A stretch of 64,000 nt of DNA from Trichobilharzia szidati (lineage: Eukaryota; Platyhelminthes; Trematoda; Strigeidida; Schistosomatidae), in contig OX235275.1 in assembly GCA_944472155.2 (NCBI GenBank), forward strand, positions 27,270,865-27,334,864, given 5' to 3'. The notes beneath the pieces were generated by a model. The model worked only from the letters and a program-made list of their open reading frames with translations, was not told the DNA's origin and made no database searches. Shown here piece by piece: positions 9,330 through 21,805 of the stretch. Positions within the stretch are counted from its first letter, which is position 1, and each line of letters starts with the position of its first letter. The position numbers and the translations under genes are program-made.

Positions 9330-9595
9330 GGTTAAAGAGACTGAATACATCTGCGCCATTGACAACGATTTTGAGCCATGTCACCTATTGTCTCCAGCCA
9401 TTGATTCTTGGAGTCCCGAGGGCCCAACCCGGAAGTCTGCATCTCCCTACCTGACTCAGTTTAACTGTCAGGGATTTCATGGATTGATGCCATGTTTTTG
9501 TTTGGCCACCACTTACTGTTTTCCAACCTGCACCTATATCAGCTAGTAACGCCCGTCGGGGGAGACGATGGTTAGGCATGCGCAGCACGTGACCG
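9330..9595 (-). pseudogene. RTE-2 LINE C-terminal fragment
   Basis: A 67-residue minus-strand frame (9588-9385) reads [18 protein letters not shown] and then [15 protein letters not shown], the conserved region after the RT of RTE/SR2-like LINEs. It runs into a stop and a decayed continuation (about 9384-9330). It abuts the 5' end of an RTE-1 copy on the opposite strand. Confidence 0.7.
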
Positions 9596-9815
9596 AAAGC
9601 TGCTACCTTGACGTGGTGGTCGGGCTTGCAAATCGCAATGACCCAACGAGCTACACTGGCTGGAACTTAAGTTCCTGTAGGTGCTACCATGCCAGAAAGG
9701 TTGTTTGGATAGCGGTTAGACAAAAAGCAGCTACCCAATCCAATGCCATGACTCAAACAAAATCACAAAATATCATGCCGGATCGGTCGGGGCCCGGATT
9801 AAATATAAACAGCCT
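9590..9815 (+). mobile_element. RTE-1 5' end (non-coding leader) fragment
   Basis: From GTGACCGAAAGCTGCTACC this matches, in reverse, the 5' end of the full-length RTE at 60110-60321, including the GACGTGGTGGTCGGGCTTGC block and the CAAAAAGCAGCTACCC block. It stops abruptly at about 9815. Coding sequence of the family resumes only at about 9990, so most of this copy is deleted. Confidence 0.7.
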
Positions 9816-9989
9816 ATAGTTGTAAACAATTTGTAAAGATTATTTCATATACAAATTGCGAATTGTACATTTTTGCCGACGGAACTTTGAATGATATTCA
9901 CTCTTTATAGTTGGTTCACACTCATTTTATTATTTGAACATATTACTCCTTTTTAATTGGTGGATGGTGACTAGTAGCGGTAAAAGAGT

Positions 9990-10153
9990 CTCGAGAACAT
10001 TGTGTCAGATAACCAGGTGTCTATCAAGAAAGAGATCAACATAGATGATGAAACCCATAAAATAAAATGTTCAAGGGGGGAACCTAATTAATAAGGAGGA
10101 GGAACGAATAAAACAGTGGGCTGATCACTTCAAAGGACTCTTGAATCGACCAT
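9990..10153 (+). pseudogene. RTE-1 internal fragment
   Basis: The segment ending GGCTGATCACTTCAAAGGAC...CTTGAATCGACC matches the RTE region just before the RT (compare 37230-37324), on the plus strand. It is cut at 10153, where the tail of an opposite-strand RTE begins. That later RTE inserted into this one. Confidence 0.65.
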
Positions 10154-13040
10154 TATTATTATTATTGTTCCCTTGGGTTCCTAGTGGAACATAGGGCTTC
10201 GACTGCACATCTCCACTTGCTTCTGTCTTCTGCTGTATTTTTCACTTGCATCCATGTTATTCCATACTGTTTCAGTTCCTCATCACACGATCTCCTCCAT
10301 GTCACCCTTGGACGTCCCACCCGCCGCTTCCAATTCGGGTTCCACTCGAGGGCCTGACGCGCGATGTCACCCAACGGCCTCCTCAGCGAGTGTCCAATCC
10401 ATTTCTACTTTCTCCTGCATATTTGTTGGGAGATTGGTTCCTGTTTTGTTTGTTCCCATGGCTTCTTGTTGATGATTCTTTCCGGCCATCTAATCTTCAG
10501 TATAGAACGAAGACAGTTGTTGATAAAGGTCTGCAGCCTGTTGAAAATATTCTTGGTGACCCGCCAAGTTTCTGATCCGTAGAGCAAAACTGACTTGACG
10601 TTTGTATTGAAAATCAGAATTTTGTTGTTGATGCTGAGTGACGAAGATTTCCAGATTGGTTTCAGGTTGATGAATGTGTTTCTCGCTTTACCGATTCTCG
10701 ATTTGACATCCTCGTCCGTTCCTCTTGTGGTTGAGACAATGCTCCCTAGATAAGTGAAAGAAGTAACCTCTTTCAAATCCTTCCCGTTGATGGTGATTGG
10801 CGCTGGATGTTGCTGCTGTTGCTGTTGTTGTTGTTGGTTATTTTCGTAACTTCCGTCTTGTCTATGTTCACCTGGAGTCCTGTCTTTGCGGCTTCTTCGA
10901 CCAGTTTGTCGGTTTTCGCTTGTAAGTCTTCGATTTTGTGTGGCATCAAACATAAATCATCCGCGAAATCCAGGTCTTCTAGGTTCTTCACGTCGGTCCA
11001 GGATATCCCTGTCTTCTCGTTTCCCACTGTCTGATGCATAATCCAGTCCACCACAATTAGGAATATAATTGGTGATAATAAGCACCCTTGTCTGACTCCT
11101 GTGTTTACTCCAAATGCCTTGCTGAGTTTTCCGTTGTGGATCACTTGACGTGTGGCGTTGTCGTACAGCTGTTGAATAAGGTTGATGAATATTTGGGGTA
11201 CGCCGTAGTACTCGAGTAGTTTCCAAATTACTTCGCGGTAAAAGCTGTCGAAGGCCTTCTCAAAGTCTATAAAGTTGAGGTAGAGGTTTGATTGCCATTC
11301 CATGCTTTGTTGGATGATGATGCGTAGAGTTGCAATTTGGTCAGAACATGATTTGCCTTTCATGAATCCAGCTTGTTCTGGCCGGAATTCTGTATGCGGT
11401 GCGTCCTTCATCCCCTCCAGGATGATGCGACTCAGATTTTTACCTGGCGTCGACAGTAGCATGATTCCTCGCCAGTTCTTGCAGAGTCCTAAGTCGCCCT
11501 TCTTTGGTAGTTTCACGAGGTAACCTTTCCTCCAGTCAGTAGGTACCTTTCCCTCTTTCCAGATCTTTTGCAATAATGGAGTCAGCATATCTGTTGTCGT
11601 TTCTGGGTCGCTTTCAGTGCTTCAGCGGGTATTCCATCTGGTCCAGCTGCTTTTCCAGCTTTCAGTAGCTTGATTGCATTCAAGACTTCAGCTTTCGTTG
11701 GAGGATTGGTGTCAACTTGCAGTTGTGTACGTGCTGTTGTTGGTATTTCTGGAGGGGTTGTAGGTGGTGGTCGGTTCAAGAGTCCTTTGAAGTGGTCTGC
11801 CCATTGTCTAATCTGTCTTTCTTCTTTGGTAATTGGGTTCCCTTGGCTGTCTTTTATAGGTTTCACTTGTGTTGATCTCTTCCCGGATAGAGACTTGGTT
11901 ATCTGATATAGTGTCCTCAGGTCCCTTTTGCCTGCTGCCTTCTCAGCTTCAGTAGCCAGGTTGTCGTAGAATTGTCTTTTGTCCTTCCTGGCACTCTTCT
12001 TCACTTCTTTGTCCAGTGCTGTGTAAGTTGAACTCAGCGTCTCCTTCTCTTTTCCGTCTTTGCATTGAATCATATTCTCCTTCACCATTCTCCTCTCCTC
12101 TATTAGCTTCCAAGTGTCTGTTGAGAGCCATTCTTTGTCTTGTTTCTTCTTTCTTCCTAAAACCGTTGAACACGTTTCGTTGAAAATCACCTTCAGAGAG
12201 TTCCAATGGTCTTCCTCGCATGATTCCTCAGTGATGTCACGTAGTGTTTCCTGCTTTGCTCTGACAGTTGCAGTGAAAGTGTCCTTTGTGGTCATGTCCT
12301 TCAGTTTTTGCGTGTTGAACTTGCATTGTGGCCTATCCCCAGCTTTCCTCGAGGTTTTCAGCTTCACCTTGAAAGTCCCTTGTACTAGATAGTGGTCTGA
12401 ACCCACATCTACTCCTCTCTTCGATCTTGTGTCCAGTAGGCTCCGTCTCCACTTCCTTGAGATTAAAATGAAGTCTATCTGGTTTTTGGTGTGTCCATCT
12501 GGTGAAATCCATGTTGCCTTGTGTATATCCCTGTGTTTGAACACACTGCCACCAATCACCAAATCATTGAAGGCGTAGAAGTCTGAGAAGAGTTCGCCAT
12601 TTTCGTTCATTTCACCGAAGGCCTCACGACCCATGGTGAGTTCTCTTCCTGTATTGTCTTCTCCCAGCTTCGCATTCATATCACCCATCAGGATTTTGAA
12701 ATCGCTCTTTGGGACGTTGTCCATTACTGTTTGTAGTTGACTGTAGAAATCCTCCTTCGTCTCATGTTCTGAGACGTTTGTAGGCGCATAGCATTGAATG
12801 ATTGTAACCTTCTTTCTTTTTGAGTTGAACCTAGCTGTCATTATCCTGGTGGAGATTGGTTCCCACTGCATGAGAGGTTTAGCCGCTGTTGATGACATCA
12901 TGATGGCTACTCCCTCGGTGTGCTCGTGATCGTCCTCTTGGTGACCGGAGTAGATTATTGTCTCCCCAGTTGATAGTTGGCACCTTCCACATTCGTTCCA
13001 TCTGCTCTTGCAGATTCCCAGCGAGCGTGTTACGCAAAGG
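10154..13040 (-). pseudogene. RTE-1 LINE, 5'-truncated, frameshifted EN-RT
   Basis: The minus-strand polyprotein runs from about 13040 to a stop at 10162 in shifted pieces: 13048-11582, 11588-10773, 10953-10405 and 10374-10162. The first holds the AP-endonuclease domain from LGICKSRWNECGRC through the DVGSDHYLV motif, then RT fingers with AGKAAGPDGIPAEAL. The second holds FIDFEKAFDSF and the palm LDFADDLCLMP. The third and fourth hold the C-terminal region, with TYLGSIVSTTRGTDEDV and the RW-rich end. The 3' end is an (ATT)n/(AAT)n tail at 10154-10170. The first endonuclease motif, TWNVRT, is missing, so the copy is 5'-truncated. Shifts near 11585 and 10860 make it non-functional. Confidence 0.85.
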
Positions 13041-13229
13041 ATTTCCAAAACGTTTCAGGCAATTATGAACTGCTGCCTTTTCTGGTTGCATGTTAAAGGC
13101 AAAATGACTATAAAGAATGAGCAACAAGAAACTCTTGCTGGGAAAAAACCAACCAAGAGTCGATTTCTCAACAAATATGTAGGAGAAAATGGAGGCTGTT
13201 GAATGTTATTGCGCTGCAGGTCATTGCTC

Positions 13230-13430
13230 GAGTGAAATGCAAATAGGTAACGACGAGTTGGTAGTCACATCAAGGGTGACATGGCAGAGATCGTGACAGG
13301 AGGAGATGAGGGATTATGGGCAATCATGGACCCAGATGAAGACGATAGCAGAGAATAGAACAAAGTAGATATGTGTGGATGAAGCCCTATACACCACTCG
13401 GAACCCGAGGGAATAATAATTATCAGTAAT
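13230..13430 (+). pseudogene. RTE-1 3'-end fragment
   Basis: The stretch with AAGGGTGACATGGCAGAGATCG, then GAAGCCCTATACACCACTCGG and GAGGGAATAATAATTA matches the 3' terminal 170 bases of the RTE at 38.77-38.94 kb, including the AAT-type tail. It is on the plus strand. Confidence 0.65.
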
Positions 13431-13489
13431 CCGTTGAGTTCCGAGTGACGCATTTGTCATTAACACCAGACACCCATTTCATCCTGCTT

Positions 13490-14590
13490 TGTGCAGCCCC
13501 TTATTGCTGGCTCCATGGCTTATCTGAAGCCCCACCTCCTCCCCAGACGATCTCACCCATGTCACCCTTGACCTCATGCTAAACCCGTTTACCACGTGAG
13601 CTACACTCGATGGTTTAAATGGCTCTAAGTGTCTCTTGTTGGTCTCCTCAGTGTGTGACCGATCTATCTCATTTTCCTTTGCACATTTGTCTGTCAATAA
13701 GTTCTTGGTTAATGGCCTGCTTGTCAAATTTCCTTGTTACTTATCTTCTCTTGCTAATCATTTTATGGAAGGCTGTGGTATGCTGTTGAAATTCTGTGAT
13801 AGTCTGTTGTAAATGCCTTTGGTCACGCATCAGGTCTCAGAACCATAAAGAAGCACTGTTTGGATTGACAAGTGTCAAAAATAGGAAACTTGTTTTTCAC
13901 TCTGAGGAGTGCAGAAGATTTGCAAAATGATTTCAAAGTAATATATGTCTTTCTTACTTTTCTCATCCTGGCTGGATTGAAATCCTCATCCGTTTCACTC
14001 GTATTTGAAATGACGGTGCCTAGATAAGTAAAGAAGTAACATGGTACCGATTTATTGTTCATAATCATATCAATTATTGATAGATATGCTTATGAACAAT
14101 AAATTTTGTTAAAAACGTCATCCTGTAAATAATACTGTTTCACTGTGTGATACATCTGATAAACAAACTAATATGAAATTACCGATTTCTCCTGTTGATA
14201 GTGATTGGTGCTCCTTCTTGTTAGTTGACTGTCTTCAACACCTCTGTCTTCTTTGCATTCACTTGAAGTCCTATCTTCGTTATCTACCTCTCCTGCCAAC
14301 CTGTCGCTTTTCGCCACATCACGTTTGTGTGACTTTAGATGTCTATTCTTCGTGAATTCCAGATAACTTAGTGTCTTCTTATCGGCGCAAAGGAACCTCG
14401 TTTTTCTAGCTGCTGCATGATCCAATCCACCACAGTCACGAATATCATCAGTTATAGCAGATGGTCTTGTGCAACTCTTGTCTGCGCTTCAAAGGCTTCG
14501 TTTACATTTTAGCTGTGAACTACCTGACATGTAGCGTCTTCATGTGGCTGTGGAATGAGACGGATGATGGTTCGGGGCACTCCGCAAATA
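13490..14590 (-). pseudogene. Decayed RTE-1 copy split by a small mobile repeat
   Basis: Minus-strand translations such as YLGTVISNTSETDEDF and RKTYITLKSFCKSSALLRV (about 14030-13900) match the RTE C-terminal domain (TYLGSIVSTTGGTDEDV). The copy is interrupted at 14054-14181 and continues beyond. Stops and indels are frequent. Confidence 0.65.
14054..14181. mobile_element. 128-bp mobile repeat with 8-bp target duplication
   Basis: The unit is flanked by ACCGATTT (14046-14053 and 14182-14189) and interrupts RTE sequence whose continuous form is seen at about 10765-10800. Inside is an imperfect hairpin, ATTGTTCATAA at 14054 against TTATGAACAAT near 14090. There are no obvious terminal inverted repeats and no open frame. 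The 8-bp duplication would fit a hAT-like mobilising enzyme, but that is inference. Confidence 0.6.
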
Positions 14591-14739
14591 TGGTTAATAT
14601 GATAATGTGAGGTGTTATTCGTCATAGTGTTTTGGTTTGTCATGTTCCACACAGATAAAGTTCAAAGAAAAGTCAAAGCTTTTATAGATTTGTGCTCAAG
14701 CAGCAGTTTCATTGCATAACTGATTCACATTAGACTTCA

Positions 14740-15560
14740 GTATTGTACTAATTCCAAGTAATGCGATGATCTTTGATGGCGATTTGTAAGGGATTGCCAA
14801 GAAAGTGTATCACACTAGTTGAGGCACTCTATTGGAAGTTGTGCAATCCTTTGATAGATTACTATGAGTTGTCGCCTGAAGTGATGACAGTCAGTTAGGT
14901 TTGTTTTAGATGTCTATTGTCTCCAATATTCTTGTTCAACTTCACCATGAATATACTGATGGATGCGATGGTAGTGGCTTATAGGTTAGCTTGCTGTAAG
15001 GAAACATCCTCGTTGATTTAAAGTGTGCTGATGATATGATCACTCTAGGGGAAGACGCTGACAAAACGCACTGGCCTCTGAACACTTTGAGGGAAAATTT
15101 CGAAATACTTGACGGGCAATTCATTTTTGCCAAATGTAAGATGATGTCCGTGGATTAACCTCCACCTACTCTTGGCTTTAATATGAGGATCAAAGTGGTT
15201 GAGCTTGTTGATCATTCTTCTTATTTGGGAAGTTGCATCAGTCCTAATGAACTGATCATCGAAGAAATCTCCTGAGAAAAACCAAATGCTCATGTAACAT
15301 CTACTAACCTTTGCTGTCTTAATCTATGACTACGGGATGTGTTCAATGAAAATGGAAAACCTGAAGAGACTATCTATCTCTAACAAAAAATCCTTGTGTT
15401 TTAAATCCCATGTTAGGTTGTACACTATGATGAAAAATAATGAGGCTAGGTGGGGAATTTCAGTGGAGTGTTAAACAGCATAGACTGAAACGACTAGGAT
15501 ACATGTTACTCATGCTGAGCTATCACCTCCCTCTTCCAACATACGGTTGGCTTTGAAAAG
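14740..15560 (+). pseudogene. Decayed RTE-2 LINE RT and C-terminal region
   Basis: Plus-strand frames give LKCADDMITLGEDADKTHWP (near 15020-15080), then VVELVDHSSYLGSCISPNEL (near 15190-15255), then QHRLKRLGYMLLMLSYHLP (near 15478-15535). These follow the order RT palm, then the post-RT YLGS block, then the RLPR block of RTE/SR2 LINEs. Multiple stops are present. Confidence 0.65.
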
Positions 15561-15849
15561 TGTTGGAAGTGATCGAATCAGAAGCTGTCATCACTCCATG
15601 AAGTCTGTAACCGTTCGTGTGAGTAACTTAGGGAGGTGAAGGCTGTCTGATTGGAACGCTTAGAGCTCACAGCATGAAACTGCTCAAAACCTTTTTTCAG
15701 GTGGACAGAGAGGTTCATAGAATCTACTCTTAATCTGTGCAATAGGAATTTCTCATCACTAATACCAGAAATATGGAAAGTATTACTACCAATCAAATCA
15801 AGAGATGAAAAATAGTGGAATCATATCAACGAAGTTGGAAAATTGTGTG

Positions 15850-15965
15850 CGTTAACTGATATGATTATAAGCAGCAATCAATTGTGCTCGAAACGTCATC
15901 AGTTAGACATCATCAAAATAAAATTGTCCACAATGGAATTATACTCTACCACAGTACACAATTTC
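15850..15965 (-). repeat. Dispersed repeat, reversed copy of 5345-5500
   Basis: TGATATGATTATAAGCAGCA, CTCGAAACGTCATCAGTTAG and GGAATTATACTCTACCACAG occur in the reverse order and orientation of the blocks at 5345-5500. Confidence 0.5.
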
Positions 15966-15994
15966 TATTCTTATATCAAATGGAAGCAATCTTA

Positions 15995-16340
15995 ACAGGC
16001 TTCAGACTTCAGTCAACATCTACCTTCGTCGTTCTTGTATTGGAGATCAAATAGCCAGAAAGAATTAACAAAGAAGAAACTCTACGAACGAAGCAATCAG
16101 TAATCTGTTGTTCAAGAAAGGTGTCTGGGGATGCGTTGGACACAAGATGAGGAGAGCATTGGGTAACATTTCGTGCCAACCAGACCATCGTTAGAGTGTG
16201 ACCCGAAATGGGAATGATGAACTGAGCGTGACCCCGAGAGTGATATGTGGAAGGTCGTATGCATTCGTGGGGACAGGTAAAGATGACTAAGGAGAAAACT
16301 ACATGATGTAGATGCGATACCAAACCCTAATAATAAATCA
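15995..16340 (+). pseudogene. RTE-1 3'-end fragment, decayed
   Basis: The segment from CTTCAGACTTCAGTCAACATC to the AATAATAAATC tail aligns by eye with the last 350 bases of RTE-1 (compare 38550-38935), including CCAGAAAGAATTAACAAAG and the GGGAATGATGAACTGAG area. Frames are broken. Confidence 0.55.
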
Positions 16341-17165
16341 AAACTTGATTATTGTTTGGAAGCTCAACTTTGGCCGAAAACCAAAGTTTCACATGGTTAT
16401 TGTTCGATACTTACAGTTCTGATGGTTAAACAGGCACCACTAGCATCTTAGTGGTATAATGATAGACTGAACCTTCCATTCCGAATTTGGAAAATCGATT
16501 TCAGATAGCGGAATCTTCAGAACTGTATCGAAATAACCATATCGATTATTCACTTAAATATCAACATTTCAATCTAGTGGTATCAGAAAATACTAAGTTT
16601 GTTTATCGAGTCGTCATGTTAGTTAAAATATGCCATTTTATGTTATGTAGACGTCACAGATTTTATTTCGTGTGTGCGATTGATCAGAGATGTTAAAAAA
16701 ACACAATATCAAGCAACAGTGAACTTTAGTGAGATTTCAAATTCGTGTTTCAAACAGCCATTTGAGAATTTACTAGTCTTCTGCAGTGAAAGAAATTGGA
16801 TGAAAGCACTTATGGCATAAGATGCGTAAAAGAGTTTAACAGAATCGTCGCCCTGAGAAGCACCATGTTTTATTCAGACTACTCTGTAATCAATAGTAAT
16901 ATTGTATATTTTTGATTACACTTGATGCCACACCGTATTTTCAGTACAGTATGGCATTTTTACCACAATATATATTTCCAACAGGCATCAATTTAAGAAT
17001 CATTCTCAATTTTCTTCATTTCGGTAGGGCTTACATTCACAATAATTATTCGTCCATTCTCGTCCAAAAGGAACATCTCTGCAGTCGTCTCTACCTGGTT
17101 CAATATTATTCATCTCCTTCTTACACTAGCTATTCTGTGTAACACTCAGACGCCCTCAGAATCAA
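16341..17165. other. Unassigned stretch with a SINE tail fragment
   Basis: Near 16905-16960 the sequence TGATTACACTTGATGCCACA...CAGTACAGTATGGCATTTTT matches the reversed 3' part of the SINE at 26485-26530. Around 16445-16465 a TTAGTGGTATAATGATAGA block resembles a tRNA-like Pol III head and recurs near 39688-39706. Nothing else is recognised. Confidence 0.4.
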
Positions 17166-17169
17166 CAGT

Positions 17170-17760
17170 CAGCTGTAGCATAGTGCCAGTGCAGATATAT
17201 CTCCCTCAGCATACCAGCAAGACAACACATTCCTGTCGGTTCGTTCCCACGATTCCTTCTTACTCAACCTTCCTCGCCGTCTTATCTTCAGTATGGAGCA
17301 AATGTAGCTGTTGATGGAAGTTTGCAGTGTCCTGTTGAAATCGATTTTGATCACCCGCTCAATAAGTCTGTGAACTAAATAGACACAGTGTCTCCATTGA
17401 TATGAGTGGTGAAAATCCGAAACTTCCCTCTTGTGATGAGCACCCTGAATCTCCTGAATAATTTTATATTAATGAGAACCTGCTTTACTTTTCCGATCAT
17501 GCACTTGACGTCTTCATTCGTGCCATCTTCAGTTCAAAGGTTGGTGCCGGCTGATAGTGAATAACACGTGTTGTAGTTGGTGAGCGAGCTGGTTAGTTAT
17601 TTTCATGATATCCGTCTTCACTGTATTTACTTGTGATCCTGTTTTCGCCTCTTTCTGCAACAAACTCCAGTATTTCCATCGGTGGATATTCCAGTTTGTC
17701 TGACATTGGACATGAATTAAATACGAAATCGTCTGCAGTCTAGGTTTCGGCACAACGTCA
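17170..17760 (-). pseudogene. RTE-1 fragment across the outer edge of the left palindrome arm
   Basis: Minus-strand frames carry TSINSYICSILKIRRRGRLSK, matching the FINNCLRSILKIRWPERI block of RTE-1, and LLQKEAKTGSQVNTVKTDI, matching the EEAAKTGLQVNIDKTEV block. The copy extends left of 17373, where similarity to the right arm stops. One breakpoint of the inverted duplication is therefore inside this LINE. Confidence 0.65.
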
Positions 17761-19249
17761 GATTGCCTCCTCGCTGCTCACCCTCGTCATGGTCAGTTAC
17801 ATGATCCGTGACGTATAATACTGAAGTAAAAACAAGTTATATCAATTCAAAAATTCAATCATGGAAAACAACAGAATAGAAATCAAATTTTCATTGTGGC
17901 AGTACAAAGTCAATTGCAGAGGGGGTACTGTACAGTATAGCAGGATACACGTAGTATGTTGAGGGCAGGATTACAACTGATTTCGGTAAAGATTTGTTAC
18001 TATGGGGCATCAATTCATAGCTGAACTCGTCACTGAGAAATGAAATATGGGGTAGTACTCGTTTCGCTTTCTCATTCAAATAAGTTTAATACACCAACAC
18101 CTTGAAATCCTACCATTTCCTACGCCTTCTTACGTCTGCATTCACAATTCACTCCCTCATACTGAATGGCAATCAGAAAGTATTTTGCAATACATAAATG
18201 GATACAACAATACCACAACTGATAACACCTGATGAGTTTTGGAGGAAAACCACAAGGCCAAACTAAATCTTACGTTTAATTCTCAGATTATAAACAGTGA
18301 ATTCTGAAGGACAATTCTTCTTACATTGGCCGTTCTACGCCTGTAATCATCTCAGTAAATCGAAATTCGTGAATGTATGATTCTTCCTCCAAATAACTTG
18401 TGATTTACTCATGGTCAAGTAGACTGTATACCATGGTGAAGGATTCATGAATAATCGGATCCTCGTCAGAATGACTAGCATTGAATCAATCTTGAAATCA
18501 GACGTGAGATGGCGTTCTCGAAATTCTGACTGAAAATCATTCAAACTCACTGAAACAACATATCAGAATATTCTCTACTCATTAAAATCCTATTTTAACC
18601 AGCAAAACTTTATCCTGTGATAGAAAATGGAGAGTACTCGTGAATTTCTACAATCGCTGGTAAAATCAACTATTCTAATCAGTCACCGTTTTCGTGATAT
18701 TTGTGAAATTACCAACACAAGTAAAATCACTACACGGAATACTGTATACTAACTGCCGGATTATTTCACTTGATAAATCGACAACACTACACAATTTTTT
18801 AATCAGCAACACATTCCATTAGAAGCTAGTTTCATCTAATTACTTCGATGAGTTCATACTTTGGCTATCGGTAAAGCGACAATTAAAACATAACAATTAA
18901 TTCAGATCTCATTAAAATTACAACATTTTACCATCATCAAAGAATTGAAGTAAAAGTGACTAAAGTGTAATAGCAAGTAGAGCCAGAAGAACGGAGACTA
19001 GTGATCGATAAATTCTCAATTTGCTCTTATCTGTTCATTCTGTCACCACTAGTCCTCAACTAACTGTATAGAGATGAGAATATATTTCTTCACTGAAACA
19101 TAGTGAAAATTGGCATGCACACCAGTCACAACAGAATCAGTTCCAAATGAGTTCTAACGTCTACTAATATTGGTAAAACGCACATACGGAACTTCGTTTT
19201 ATCTCCAACACAAGAAACAAATTTCCCATCTTTAGTACGACACACTAAT

Positions 19250-19420
19250 TTGAAATGATCACCATGCACATTGTCCGTGGTCGATTCTCGGACGACGCAC
19301 CTCGATATCAATGGTCGGTCTGCTAAATTTGAGCTACTCATATCACATGCTGAAAATTCCATACTTGTAGCAAAATACTGTGTAGAATCAAGCTTTGATA
19401 ATAAAAATAATGACATAAAG
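19250..19420 (+). mobile_element. Decayed tRNA-type SINE copy (left arm)
   Basis: CACCATGCACATTGTCCGTGG, GTGGTCGATTCTCGGACG and TGCTGAAAATTCCATACTTG follow in the same order as in the intact SINE at 22575-22759, ending in an AT-rich tail. The A-box region is not recognisable. Confidence 0.6.
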
Positions 19421-21239
19421 TACGGTTGTCATATATGTTGAGCAGTTAAGCCATGAATTTCAGTAAGCGTCATGCCATTTGATTGTTAGATCAAATAGTA
19501 GTCACTCCTGAAAGTGATGTATTCAGCAGCCTTTGACATAAAACTTGACTTTATAATTTGCACAATTATCGCGTCAATAAAGTTTCAGTGGGGCAATCAA
19601 CGATTCGGCGATGGATTATTCTCCTTGGAGAAGACCTCAAAGACCTCGCTTTTTGCTAGTAAACCCGAAAACAGGCAAATGTTGACCACGAGGCTGGCAA
19701 CGTTAACTCTCACAAAAGAATACTGTCAATGCTACTGAAACGTTGAAGCTGCAATCTTGAAATAATGTGTTTTCACGGAAATCAAAGGCATAAAGGATAA
19801 AAGTGATCAACAATTCGAAACACGACGCTTGTAAGACCTTAATTTTTAACCAGAAATATTCCGAATACTACTTTGTGGCGTGTTCAAATATCGATGAAGC
19901 TGACGTGTATTTTGGTATCGATGCAACGGATTACGTTGAACGATTTTTTGATCATTGAAAAAGACTGCTCTAAGCACGTAAACATTAAATATTCTCTGTA
20001 GAAAAATAAATATCAGATTTGATATGGATGACACTTATTGGTTATTGAGGTACATCTGTGTAGATTTCACAGCTTTACGAACAATGAGAGTGTAACAGAA
20101 TGACACCTCCTGAACCATCATATTACTTGTTTGTTTCAACTAAATTTGTGCTCATAATCTTCTTTTCTCCAAGACTATATATCATCCTTGATGTATTTGC
20201 ATACCATATATTGACCCAATCCTCATCTTTTGTGAGTTTCCCTGATCAATTTTCCAGTTTTATTGCTTCTACATTCGGTTGTGTGGGGATAATGGGAATC
20301 TGTTGTTATACGACATCGATTATGTTTGAATGAGTTGAACTTGCTATGACCCTAGACTATCTGGTGAATTTTCCGGTGTGTGATTCTTGCTGACAGAATT
20401 TCTAAATTATCTTGTTGGGGATGTTCCAATTGACTCGCAGCTACTACCCAAGGGCTGGCTTTTGATTGATAATTTTGTTCTATAGTACTTGTTATGTACT
20501 GCACCCCTATCTGATCTGTTCAACAAACCCATTGCATTGTTTAGACAATTCTGAGATCTTGATGTTCTTGTCATTGAATAGTACAGTAGACGTCATGCCA
20601 AATAACTGTCATTTTGCCGCCATCGGAGGATTTGGCGACTGCGTGTAACTCAGCGAAGTGAAGGTCAGCTACACATGAGAAACGCATAGATTGGTTTCCT
20701 GTCTTGAGATAACAGCACGCCGGCTTTGGTCGGTCCAGAGATGGCTTTACAACATGTACCTCACTTATATTTTTTGACGCAAGTTTTAGATTTTGATAAC
20801 GAAGTCAAACGAGATTTTAGCAGTGATCAACTTATTAGGATAAGACGGCATCGCTGATCTTTGAAATTATTTTCGCTCACCAAATCGACTGTCTGCATAA
20901 TTTTTTCACGTCCGATTTCAACCTCGCACTAGCTGCCAAGTTGTTCATTCATCTTCGAGGGTGTTTTTCAAGCGATTGCCGAGAAAGTATACGACACTCA
21001 TCAAGCCACTTCACTCGACCTCCCTCAGTCGTGTGAGAGCTCACGGATGGTTATTATCTGAAGTCATGACAGTCAATGATATCCATCTGGAATGCTCAGC
21101 GTAGCCTCAGCGTCCCTATTTTACTGGGATGTTACTCTGTGTATAGATACTGTTGCAACTGAGATGATAGTAAGATTAAGTGCACGCCAAGCTGAATACA
21201 TTCCAAGGGTGTACAGCAATAAGTTAAGGAAATGTTTGA

Positions 21240-21805
21240 AATAGTACTTTTCCACCAAGCATATATCACCACTTCACTCAATACATGAGTCGATTGAACC
21301 TATCAAACGCCTATGTACTCAAAATGAACTCAACGAATTGTTAAGTGCACTTGAAAGTACCTCTTAAGTTCATAACCTCACGACACTTCTTAAAAAACGA
21401 ATGCGATCGACGAGGGATATCCCCAGCTTACTTCACAACAAGGTAATCTGCAATAAGCCTGCAACCGTTTATCAACTTTTCAGTGGGTGGTTTGCGAATT
21501 TTAGTTTAGAAACACACACCTTTGGTGAAACTGGACTTTTTTCTCCACCCCTCTCAGGAGCATAGTGTTCACCAGTCAGTCAATAGGACAAGCAGTTAAA
21601 AGCCTTAGACCTTCTACTAGCACGAGAGTGGATGGTATTGCCTCAGTAATTTTCAACAACAGTCAGTGTGACATTCCTCTCCTTTTTCTTAAGTTCTCAA
21701 AATCTATGAAAACAAGCACTTGCCTCAATGAGTGGAAAACTAGCTTTATAATTCCACACTGCAAATCCGGTGTGAAGGTAAACTTTAGGTCTGTAAATTT
21801 TAGTG
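21240..21805 (+). pseudogene. CR1-like LINE fragment, RT fingers (left arm)
   Basis: Frames in this region include SIGQAVKSLRPSTSTRVDGI at 21577-21640, matching the ATTTLKLTNTPGPDGMSSVL block of the LINE at 61.5 kb. NEWKTSFIIP follows, matching NSWKKSYVVP. Similarity to the right arm fades after about 21800, inside this relic. Confidence 0.65.

Larger units (their letters stand above)
17373..21805 (+). repeat. Left arm of a large imperfect palindrome
   Basis: About 4.4 kb is repeated in reverse at 23975-30783. Landmarks pair in mirror order: 17430 with 30735, 17600 with 30560, 18070 with 30085, 18445 with 27470/29705, 19250 with 26650, 20100 with 25878, 21100 with 24660, 21600 with 24180. 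The arms differ by scattered substitutions and indels, so they are not a simple assembly mirror. This arm keeps the empty site of the Penelope insertion found in the other arm. No host gene is recognised; the arm holds RTE, SINE and CR1 relics, and 18100-19100 has no feature I can name. Confidence 0.85.
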
